Position numbers and translations under genes: made by a program
Part shown: positions 1 to 9,100 of the stretch, piece by piece
Position numbering within the stretch: position 1 is the first letter of the stretch
Layout of the letters: each line of letters begins with the position of its first letter
Notes under the pieces: model-generated
Told to the model about the DNA's origin: nothing
What the model saw: only the letters and a program-made list of their open reading frames with translations
Database searches by the model: none
From: Chrysochromulina tobinii
Taxonomy: Eukaryota > Haptophyta > Prymnesiales > Chrysochromulinaceae
NCBI GenBank assembly: GCA_001275005.1
Contig: JWZX01002752.1
Span: 1-13,307 of the forward strand
Direction: 5' to 3'
Length of the DNA: 13,307 bases

Positions 1-183
1 GAGGAACCACGTTCCGCGGAAGATCCCACAGGACACACACCGGTACAACGCGACACACACAGGTGAAACGACAAGCGGAATGGGGGGGGTTCGAGAAATA
101 GTAAAACGACAGAGCGGCTGTCGGGGGACACTGTCGGCAGTCACTGCCGACCTCGGCACCGCAAGTCAGTCCCACATATTACG
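1..183. repeat. Direct repeat, copy 1 (may continue beyond the left edge)
   Basis: This segment matches 538-717 over its full length. About six substitutions and three inserted bases separate the copies: a G run of eight versus six, and one extra base in the atagtaaaa/atgtaaaa stretch. Similarity stops abruptly after tattacg. It contains a perfect hairpin near its right end (133-151). No protein-coding function is supported, and short open frames through it lack conserved features. The left limit is unknown because the repeat touches the window edge. Confidence 0.93.
133..151. other. Perfect 8-bp hairpin inside direct repeat copy 1
   Basis: gtcggcag and ctgccgac are exact reverse complements separated by the three bases tca. 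In copy 2 the same hairpin lies at 667-685, with the right arm ctgtcgac, so one pair becomes G-T. The element may be a structured end of the repeat. No function is shown by the sequence. Confidence 0.75.
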
Positions 184-537
184 TGGTCGCACTCCGTCCT
201 TTGGGTGGAGTATGTCGTTGATCTCAAGCGGTTTGCTGAGCGGCACCGATACTTTCAGCGGTTGAACTCTTCTGGCCATAAGGGTTCCGCCCCGGTCAAC
301 ATGGACGCTACTCAAGTGTTCCTGCGCCAAATCGTCCAGACCCTCCAGCGGAAGAACCCTTCGAGGCATTTTCAACAACGGGACGTCACCCTCCTTTTGC
401 GTATGGGCTCACGGTGGAATTGATGCATCTGAGATCGTTCAACAGGTCCTTGACGGCTACACATTCGACAGAGTCCGAACGCAGCGTCTTCTTGGCGGCT
501 CGCTCGGCGATGAGTGGCCGGCACGCGTGACCACTCC
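184..537. other. Unique spacer between the two direct repeats, no supported gene
   Basis: This 354-base segment separates the two repeat copies. An open frame of about 70 codons on the plus strand (from 205) begins with GTG, not ATG. A similar one on the minus strand begins with TTG. Neither shows a recognisable domain. The spacer begins tggtcgcactcc and ends gtgaccactcc, giving a short imperfect inverted repeat at its two margins. Base composition is less GC-rich than in the genes to the right. Confidence 0.6.
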
Positions 538-717
538 GAGGAACCACGTTCCGCGGAAGATCCCACAGGACACACACCGGTACAACGCGACACACACAGG
601 TGAAACGACAAGCGGAATGGGGGGTTCGGGAAATGTAAAACGACAGATCGGCTGTCGGGGGACACTGTCGGCAGTCACTGTCGACCTCGACACCGTGAGT
701 CAGTCCCACATATTACG
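538..717. repeat. Direct repeat, copy 2
   Basis: This is the second copy of the repeat at 1-183, in the same orientation, with copy starts 537 bp apart. Both copies begin gaggaaccacgttccgcgg and end cagtcccacatattacg. Most of the base differences are transitions, several at CpG positions, as expected for ageing copies in a methylated or silent region. The arrangement fits either terminal repeats of a small non-autonomous element or two units of a longer tandem array. The window cannot tell which. Confidence 0.93.
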
Positions 718-871
718 GACCACCCTGAGTGGTCTCGGCTATTTTTTTCAGTTACCGGCTATGAAAAGGGTGTAATTCTAAAAAGCATGTCTGCGCATTG
801 TCCGCTCACAATTCTGGCACGTTCTGGATGACTGTCAAACATCATGTTTCCTGCGAGAGCCTCTCGCTCTC
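718..871. other. Right flank of the repeat and downstream region of the coiled-coil gene
   Basis: Immediately right of repeat copy 2 is a short perfect palindrome, gaccac-cctga-gtggtc (718-734), followed by a T run (742-748). The rest, up to the TGA of the coiled-coil gene, should contain that gene's 3' untranslated region on the minus strand. No AATAAA is seen on the minus strand. Confidence 0.5.
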
Positions 872-1951
872 TCAAAGGGTGACGAAATCGTGGGCGGTGG
901 CGGCCCACTGCGTCTTGGCGCCGCTGAGTATGCTCGGATCGACTTGGTAGAAGCTGGCGCGCAGCCCGGCCATCCACGTGTCGCTGTTCTGCGGCGGCCA
1001 CGACTCCTTGGTGGCGATGGCCACGTTGCCGTTCACCACCAGCTCCTGTCGTTGTAGGGATGCCTGGAGCCCTTGCCGGCGCCACTGCTCGATCAGGCCC
1101 TGCTTCTGCAACTTGTGCTGCTTGTCACGCGCGTCCTCGCGCTCGAACTGGTGGCGCAGCTCCTCTGCCTCCTGGTAGTGCTCGCTCAAGATCCGGTGGA
1201 GCTTCAACCGTTGACCCTCCTGCTTTTGGCGTAACGTCTCCCCGGCCGTTTTCGCACGCGTGCCGTAGAACTGGCAGTGGCGCTCGAAGGCATGCGCTGT
1301 CTTTGTCTGGATCTCGCCTAACAGCTGCGCGCTATTCGTCGCCGCCTCGGCGCCCGTCGCATCGCGGGTCGTGGCCGTCGTCGGCCGCGACGGCGGCGCA
1401 TTGATCGGACCGAATCCAGGGCGGAGGTCTCGCATCCACCGGTCAGAGTCCTGTGGAAGCCACGTCTCCATCGTCATCGCGAGCTCCGACTTCGAGGGGC
1501 GCCGCTGGAGGCCCGCGGAGGCCGCCCGTGTGCTCAGGTGCGACACGATCTCCTGCCTCGATTCCTCGTGCCGCTTCTGCGCCGCCTCCAAGCGCTTCTC
1601 CAGCGCGTGCTTCTGCGCCCGCGTCTGCTCATGGTGCTGCTGCCATTTCTGCTCGACGCGCGCGTGCGCTTCCTCCTGCTGCTCAGAAAAGCGCGGATTT
1701 GAGCGGCTCTTGAGCAGCTGCGAGCGCTGCTGCAAGGCGCGCTCCTGCCGCGTCGCTATCACGTTCGCCAGGCTCGCCGCCGACTGATCGAGCGTGCTGA
1801 GAGACAAGCCGACGTGCAGGGTGTTGAATTGATCAACCTTTTTGGCGAGGTGTGCGAGTCGCTTCGCGTCACTCGCCGAGCGCACCCGATCCGGCGTTCG
1901 AACAAGCTGCAGCTCCTTGGGGAGCGTGACGAGTCGAGCGTCCACGGCCAT
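872..1951 (-). CDS. Hypothetical coiled-coil protein with duplicated Trp motif, 359 residues
   Basis: I do not recognise a family. The frame runs from the ATG at 1951 to a TGA at 872-874. An in-frame stop (TAA) lies about 100 bases upstream with no earlier ATG between, so this start is the only one available in a single-exon reading. The protein is strongly charged, rich in Gln, Glu, Arg and Ala, with long helix-forming stretches (about 60-140 and 205-305) likely to be coiled coil. No signal peptide or membrane segment is visible. A motif recurs 154 residues apart: METWLPQDSDRWMRDLR (161-177) and KESWPPQNSDTWMAGLR (315-331), each after a coiled-coil stretch, suggesting an internal duplication of about 150 residues. 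A Pro/Thr/Ala-rich linker (185-200) separates the halves. It lies 288 bp downstream of the dynein gene on the same strand. A structural or cytoskeletal role is only a guess. Unseen introns cannot be excluded. Confidence 0.72.
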   Translation of the reverse strand: MAVDARLVTLPKELQLVRTPDRVRSASDAKRLAHLAKKVDQFNTLHVGLSLSTLDQSAASLANVIATRQERALQQRSQLLKSRSNPRFSEQQEEAHARVEQKWQQHHEQTRAQKHALEKRLEAAQKRHEESRQEIVSHLSTRAASAGLQRRPSKSELAMTMETWLPQDSDRWMRDLRPGFGPINAPPSRPTTATTRDATGAEAATNSAQLLGEIQTKTAHAFERHCQFYGTRAKTAGETLRQKQEGQRLKLHRILSEHYQEAEELRHQFEREDARDKQHKLQKQGLIEQWRRQGLQASLQRQELVVNGNVAIATKESWPPQNSDTWMAGLRASFYQVDPSILSGAKTQWAATAHDFVTL

Positions 1952-2239
1952 TCGTTTCGTTCGCTGGCCCCCTCTCTTCGCCGATGCCCGAAACCGCTCG
2001 GAAATCGTCTGGACGTCACGGCGCCTTTCGAGAAGCGCAGTGGACCGTGCACATTAAAGTCACACTCGCGACACAGATCGCGTGCCTCTCTCTACGTTCG
2101 CTCCCCCTTTGACAGCCCACAAGTTTCACGCAATTTCGGGAGCGACTGTTCTCGCAAAACGCGCCATGGGTATGCCCCCCCCGCGCCCTCCAACATTTTC
2201 GCCCTGCGCCGCCTCGCGAGCCCGTGTGGCCGCGTCTCT
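1952..2239 (-). other. Intergenic spacer between the dynein stop and the coiled-coil gene
   Basis: Both flanking genes read leftward, so these 288 bases must hold the dynein 3' end and the promoter and 5' leader of the coiled-coil gene. I see no AATAAA, no TATA box and no clear hairpin terminator. A run of eight C on the plus strand near 2176-2183 is the only simple-sequence element. The spacing is very tight for two independent eukaryotic genes, consistent with a compact genome. Confidence 0.6.
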
Positions 2240-3085
2240 CTACGAGTCGTTCTGGAAGAGGAGGCAGACGGCGGCCAAAATCCACTTGTGCGCCGGGTCG
2301 ATAGTGCGCATGGGCGCGGCGAAGATGAACGTGGGCCCGCGGATCGTCGTGCCATAGATTGGGCAAATGTACACACCCTTGGTGACGACGTTCGCCTCGG
2401 TGACGCCTGTGATGTGCATGACCGGCAGCATCGGGTGCAACTCCTTGGGACGCGACTCGGCCATCGCGTTCGTCGCGACGTCCCACCGGCCGCCCTCGCA
2501 GTACATGCCGTGCACGTAGGTGCCGTTCTCGGGCTGCGCGGTGATCTGATCGAACCTCTTGTCCGTGATCTCCGTGTGGATGCGCATCTCGTCGAGCGCG
2601 AGGCGCTGCTGGCGCGCGGTCGTCTGCAGGCACGCGGTCACGTAGCCCATCGAGTTGTACAGGCCGGGCAGCCAGAGGGAGGGCGGCACGATCATCGCGT
2701 TGCTCGACCAGGTGCCGAACTGCTTGTGACGGAGCACGAGATCCGCAAACCACGAGGACATGGATTTCTTGTTGTACGTGCCGGTCGGGCCGATCTGCGC
2801 GCACATCTTGAGCCACAGGGGCGGCACCGAGTTGCCTGCGAGGTTGATGATCATCGCGTCCATCACGTCGGAGATGTTGAGCGCGCCGGCGAGGCCGAGC
2901 TCGAGCTCCGAGAGGGCGCGGTCCATCTCGATCAGTACGGCGTTCACCTTCTCGAGCTCCTGCAAGCCGCAGATGACGTACGGCGTCATCTCCTTGATCA
3001 TCGCGCGCACGTCGAGCATCTGGAACGGCTGGGGCAGACGCTCCTTGATGAACGTGAGCGCGTCCGACGCCTTCGACTCCTTCGA

Positions 3086-3121
<36 letters not shown>

Positions 3122-6100
3122 CGAGAGCACCGAGACCTGGAAGAAGAGGTCGGCGGCCTGGGTCTGGAGCAGCGAGATCTGCGAGTTCGGGTGCAAGCCG
3201 AACTGTAGGGGCGTCTCGACGGGCAGGTTGTTCTCGATGTAGGCGGCGTAGTCGACCCAGTTGCCCTCGCGCGGGCACTTGTATGCGGGCGCGAGCTCGT
3301 GCTTCGAGTCCGCCTTGAGCAGCTCGGGCTCGAGGAGCACCTGCAGGTACGTGTTCGTGATGCGCCGATCCCACGGGTCCGTAATGTGGCCGCCGTACAT
3401 GATCTCACCAAAGTTGTACTTGATGTCGGCCCAGGGCACCTCGTCGTTGTCGCGCAGATAGTTGAGAAGCACCTGGGCGCACACGGTCAGGTCGCCGTTG
3501 TTGAACGGGTACGAGCGCGAGAAGCCCTGGAAGCCAAACTTGCGCCGGCCGAGCGCGAGCGAGTGGAAGAAGCAGAGCGCGAAGAGCATCGGGCGGAAGG
3601 ACTCTGGCTTCGTCGAGGCCTCGAGCGTCTGCTGGTTGAAGAGGGCGTACGCGCCGCGCAGGTTGGACTTGAGGTCCGAGGGCGGCTCGTTGGACACCTT
3701 GATCGACGCCTGCAGGATGCCCTCCGGCACCGACTGCTGCGTGGGCAGCGGCGGCGCCTCGGCCGACAGGTAGCAACGGAAGTCGTCGTGGCCCGTCTCG
3801 GCCGCGATCTCGAGCGCGCGCTCGAGCTTGGGCAGCCACGTCTCCATCAAGTGGATGTTTTGCAAAAAGAGCCAGCCGCCCTCGGCCGCGTACTTGACGA
3901 TCGCGTCCTCGGCGTTCTTCTCCTGGCCCTGGCCCATCGAGATCGACTTGTACCGGCCGTTGGACTCGGTGAAGCCGAGCTCCTTGCCGAGCTTCTCAAT
4001 GTCGCCGCCGGGGTCGACACCTGGGAAGAGCACGAAGAAGAGCGGCGTGGGCGCGGACGAGTCCTCGTACGTCTCCTTCATGTTGAACGTGGGCTGGTCG
4101 ATGTAACGGTTGCCCATCATGACGCGCACGAAGCCGGCCATCGCCGCGGTCACGCGGTCGGGGCGCATGACGCGGATGAGCAGCAGGCGCTGGAAGAGCG
4201 TCAGCTTCTTCTCCCACTCGCCCGGCAGCTGCCCCTGCACCTTATCCTCCGGCAGCTCGCTCTCGACCCACTCCTTCCACGCCTCGTAGTTCTGCTCGAG
4301 GTCGTCGATGAGCGGCTTGAGCGGCTCGACGATGGCGACGAGCGCGAAGACGCCCGACCACTGCGCCTCCGAAATGTAGAGGGCGACCTGCGTGGTCATC
4401 GGCGGCGAGTTGGCCTTGAGGCCCGGCCCGGAGAGCAGGAAGGCGACCTCGGAGTCCTTGAGCTTGCCCTCGCGCGAGAGCACCTTGATCGTGAGCTGCG
4501 TGGCGAGGATGAGCTTATGGCGGTCGAAGAGGCCGCGGCGCGAGAAGTTGAAGACCTGGTACGTGATGTTCTCGAGCAGGTAGTCGAGGCGCTTCTGGAG
4601 CTCTTCGGGCGATTGGTTGGACGCGATCACCTTCTTCAGGTTGATCTTGCCGAAGAGCCCCTTGCGCTTCTTGGGCAGGATCATGTCGAGCAGCGCGTTC
4701 CCGGTGGTCGACCAGGTGACGCGCGTGCGCTTGCCGGTGACCGCGGTCTGGAAGACGATGATGAACGAGTTGAGCGAGTAGTGGTGGAACGTGTGCATCT
4801 TGTTCAGCTCGGAGAGCATGAAGAACATGAGCGCGCCACGGCCAGCGACCTTGCGGTACGACTCGCGGCTGATGTTGATCCGCTTCTCCGTCTCGACGGC
4901 GATCGCCATCTTCTCGGCGATCTCGGTCGAGACGCGCTTCGAGTCCTCGAGGTTCTCGATGAGCTCGATGTTCTCGGTCACGTCGCCCGTCGCCTCAGCG
5001 AGCTGCTGCAGGATGCCGTCCTCGAGCTGCTTCATCTTGATCTTGTTCTCGTTGTTGGCCGCGATGATCTCCGCCTTCTGCTCCTCGAGATCGGGGCGCT
5101 CCTTGGAGACGGTCAGCGCGAGCAACTGGTCCTCGAGGCCGTCCTCGGTCACCATGAAGTTGACCAGCGTCGTCTCGGCCTGCACCTCGGGCGGATAGTG
5201 CGGGTTGGACAGCTTCGTCTGCAGGTACATTTTGAACGACGCCTCGTAGTCCACCTCCTTATCGCCGAGCTTGACGAACGTGGCGCGCCCGCGACGCATC
5301 ACCTGCCGACCGACGACCGGCGCGAGCACCGCATCGTACGAGAGCCCGAGGTTCTCGATGACAAAGGGCTTGCCGCCCGAGAGCGCCGCCTCGAGCTGCG
5401 GCATCAGCGTCTTCTGGCCGAGGCGCGCAATCTTGACGCCGTTGGCCTCCTCCTTCTTCTTGATCCAGGTGATGCCCTGCAGCTGCGGGTCGATCATGAG
5501 CGGCCAGCGCGCGCAGCTCGTCACGATCGCGCCGTTCTCGATCGAGACGCGGTCCGACGGCAGGTTCTCGCTCGCCCAGCCCGCCCGCTGCGCCTCGGTC
5601 GTGAGCATGTTGAGCGGGTCGAGGCCCGACTCGGACATGGGCACACCGCCCTTGGCCGCGGGGATGGAGCCCGACAGGTAAGGCACGTACGTGCCCGTCT
5701 GCAGCAGGCCGCGGAACTTTTTCGAGAAGCAGCCCGAGTACGAGACGAAGGCGGCAGCGAGCAGCACGTCGCCAGGCAAGATCTCGAGCTGCCCATTGAG
5801 GTACACGATGGCAGACTCCCAGCGAGTGCCTTCGGAGCCGAGGGCGGACATGAGGCGCAGCGCGAGCCCGAGCTTCTTCTCGTACTTTTGCGCGGCCGCG
5901 ATCGTGTCTTCCTTCTCCTTGACCGCCGCGTTGTACTCAGCCGTCAGCTCGGCGACGGTCGCCTCGGCGGCCGCCTTCTTCGCGAGGGCAGCCTCCTTGG
6001 CGGCAACGGCCTCGTTGAGCGCCTTGGTCGCCTCCTCCGCGGCGAGGCGCTTCGGCTCCACATCCTCGTTGATGTCCCAGTACACGGTGATGTTGATCAC

Positions 6101-9100
6101 AAAATCGGTCAGGCCGGCCGCGGCCGACGACTTCTTGGTCATCGTGGCTACGTTGAAGTGCTCGAGCGCGAGCAGCGGCCGGATGTTCTTGAAGTTCTGC
6201 TTGGGCACCTGGCCACCGTCGATGCGATCTTTGTACTTGAGCAGCGTGTCGAGGAAGCCGTTGACATCCTTCATCATGCCCTGCGACGCCTTCCACGAGA
6301 CGTCAATCTTGCCCTTGGAGCCATCGTGCAGCAAGTAGATGCACGCGCCGGTCACGTCGTCGATGCCCGCGGGGGGCGACTTGAGGTTCTTGAGCTCGCC
6401 CAAGTCCTTCTTGTTGATCGAGTCGAGCGCCGCCGCGGCCGCGATCAGAGCGGGCTCGGCAGCCTCGAGGTCCTTTTGGATCGAGGCCTTCATCGCCAAG
6501 ACCTCGGCCTCCTTCTTGGTGGCGGCGTCGGCGATGATGTTGGCGCTCGCCGCCTCGGTGCTCGCCTTCTCCTTCTCGGACTCGAGCTTGGGCACCATCA
6601 CGTTCACGGACTGAATCTTCTCCTCGACCTCGATCGCCTTCACCTTGAGCTCCTCCTGCAGCAGGCCGACCGACGCGGCCGTCGTCTTGAGCTTATCCAC
6701 GCCGTTCACGTAGCGCGTGATCATCGCCTCCGTCTCGGAGCGCCGCACGTTGAGCATCGCGCGGTAGAGCGAGATGAGCTCGAGGAAAGATTTGGGCGTC
6801 GTGTAGTTGTAACGGCCCTCCTGTGAGAGGTACTTCTCCGAGACCTTCTCGACGGCGATGAAGGAGAAGGGCATGAAGCCGATGACCGACAGCTTGGTCT
6901 CGTCGGTGCCGAGGTCGTCGCCATCGAGGAAGCGCTTCGAGACGGAGTAGAGCGCGTCCTCGGGCCACGGCTGGAACCAGTCGATGACGACGCAGTTGAC
7001 AAGCGAGGGGAAGCGGCGCGCGCGCACCCGGATCGGGTCGCCGATGGGCGAGAAGCACAGGATGACGTGCAGGTTGGCGCGCACCTGGTTGATGAAGTAG
7101 TCCCAGCAGTTGTCGCGCGTGTCGACGATGCCCGATCGCTTGACGGCGGGGCGCACCGCGTTGATGATGTCGTCCTGGTCCTCGGGCGGGAAGAGGCCCG
7201 GGATGTTGCCCGACGACAGCAGATCGTTCATGAAGACGAGGAAGCGCTCGTCGGTGATCTGCGAGTCGGTGAACAGGAACGAGATGCCCTCGCCCTTGAC
7301 GCCCGCCTTCTTGTACATGATCTGGAGGTCGTTGCGCAGGTCGTTGACGCCATACGTGGCCGAGATGACAATCTGGAAGACGGTGAAGCCGGCCACGAAG
7401 GTGGCGAGCTTGGAGAGCGATTGCTTGCCCATGCCACCCACGCCGACGAGCAGCGCGTGCCCGCCGGGCGACTCGATGATACGCGAGATGCGCGCCACGT
7501 GGCGCATCGCGTCCTCAAAGAGCACGAGGTCCATGACCGCGTTGATGTCGTTGTACTCGCCGAGCGCGCCCGTGAGCAGCCCGGACAGGTCGGCGAAGGT
7601 GCCGATCTTGTCGTAGATCTTGTCGCCCACGCCCTGCGCAAAGTGGCAGAAGATGAGCGGCTCGGGCGTGAGCGCCGTGGGCGACATCTCCTTGAAGTAC
7701 TTTTTGGCCTGCTCGATGGCGCACTCCTTGTACTTCTTCTGATCCATCAGGTTGACCAGCCGGTCGCAGTAGACGCGCTCGGACTCGTGCAGCCAGAGCT
7801 GCACCAGCCGGAGCGAGTCCTTGATCTGCTCTGGCTTCGACATGAGCATGCCCTGGAAGACGCCCGCCATGTGGCGAATGTTGAACTCGTAGTGGAAGTT
7901 GAAGGCGGTCTTGCGGAACGTGCCCGCGACCTTCTTGTGGTTCATGAGGGCCGCCTGCACCACCTTCTTGCCCTGCTCCTGCACGTCGGCGTCGAAGTTC
8001 TTGAGGTGGCCCGAGAGGAAGGTGTTGTAGATGGTGTTGAGCGACTCGGCCGAGGGGAAGCCGATGGCGAAGGCGGCGAAGAGGCGCTGGAGGCGCGGGT
8101 TGATGACAAAGGAGCCTGCAGTCGGGTTCATCGCCGAGAAGTACTGCGTGTTCATCAGCACCTTCTCGGTCAGCTTGTTCAGGTCGTAGATGTGGCCGTA
8201 GCCCATGTGCTGGCGCATGAGCGAGATGTTGGTCGCCGTGTTGTACTTGTCGAGGGCGGCCATGTTGAGGTCGTCGACAAAGTAGATGAGCTTCTTGTTG
8301 CCCGGCGGGCCGTAGTTCTTGCCCGCCTTCTTCTCGAGTGGCCCTTCGAGCTGCTTCATGAGCGAGAGGAAGTTGGTGAAGTAGTTGATGTTGATCGTGC
8401 AGAACATGTACTCCTCGCCGAGCGAGCGCAGCTTGCCCATGATGATCGCGGTCTTGCCGACGCCGGCCGAGCCGAGGAGCATCGCACCGTGCTTGCGCAC
8501 CATCAGGTTGTCCATCCAATAGTTGATCGAGGCGGTCTCGCCCGTGGGCACGGTGACCATCGACATGGGCGTGGACGAGTCGTACGAGATCGTCGAGACA
8601 GACTCGGCCCACGGCACGAACTCGAGCTTCTTCTTGTCGACATAGTAGTCCCACACCTCGCCGCGCGCCGGGAAGCGCACCCTCTTCCACGTGTCTTTCC
8701 ACCACTTGGAGAACTCCTTGCGGACGTCCACGCCGGACGAGATCGACATGGCGGAGCCGCACGCCCAGACGCACGCGAGCACAAAGTAGATCTCGAACGA
8801 GTTGGCGTCCTTGGTGCCCACGTTCTCATTGGAGAGCAGCCCCTCGAGGTAGTAGCACAGCGACTGGGCCATGTTGAAGTCGAGGATGGGCACGAGTGTG
8901 GGGAAGTTCTTCTTGATCTCGAGCATCGTGGGCGCGCAGTAGACGCCAAAGAGCTCGCGCAGCTTGTCGCCGCGCAGCTTGCGGATCTCGGGCGTCATCG
9001 CCGCGATCTCGTTGCGCTCACGCTCCTCGATCCATGAGGCGACAAAGTTGCGCCACTGGGCCTCGTCCGAGATGTAGAGCACACCCGCGCGCGTGACGGT

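Noticed and set aside
166-423. Short open frames on both strands within the repeat spacer
   Set aside because: Both begin with non-ATG codons, overlap each other, and have no recognisable motif.
1-717. CRISPR-like array
   Set aside because: There are only two long repeats with a 354-base spacer, in a eukaryotic context. The layout does not match CRISPR.
695-751. Possible 57-base intron on the plus strand: GTGAGT donor in repeat copy 2 and TTTTTTTCAG acceptor
   Set aside because: The signals look good, but there is no convincing coding sequence on either side, and copy 1 has GCAAGT at the donor position. Likely chance.
1814-3208. Plus-strand frame of 464 codons crossing both the coiled-coil gene and the dynein 3' end, including a poly-Ala run
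   Set aside because: It spans two other genes antisense, its alanine run is just the (GCC)12 repeat in another frame, and it shows no recognisable domain.
2016-3374. Long minus-strand frame of 452 codons overlapping the dynein 3' end and the spacer
   Set aside because: It is out of frame with the clearly conserved dynein C-terminal domain and has the low-complexity Arg/Ala composition of a shadow frame.
7421-7444. AAA4 P-loop reads GVGGMGKQ, with Met where Ser is common
   Set aside because: The position is variable in P-loops, and the essential glycines and lysine are intact, so it was not treated as a defect.
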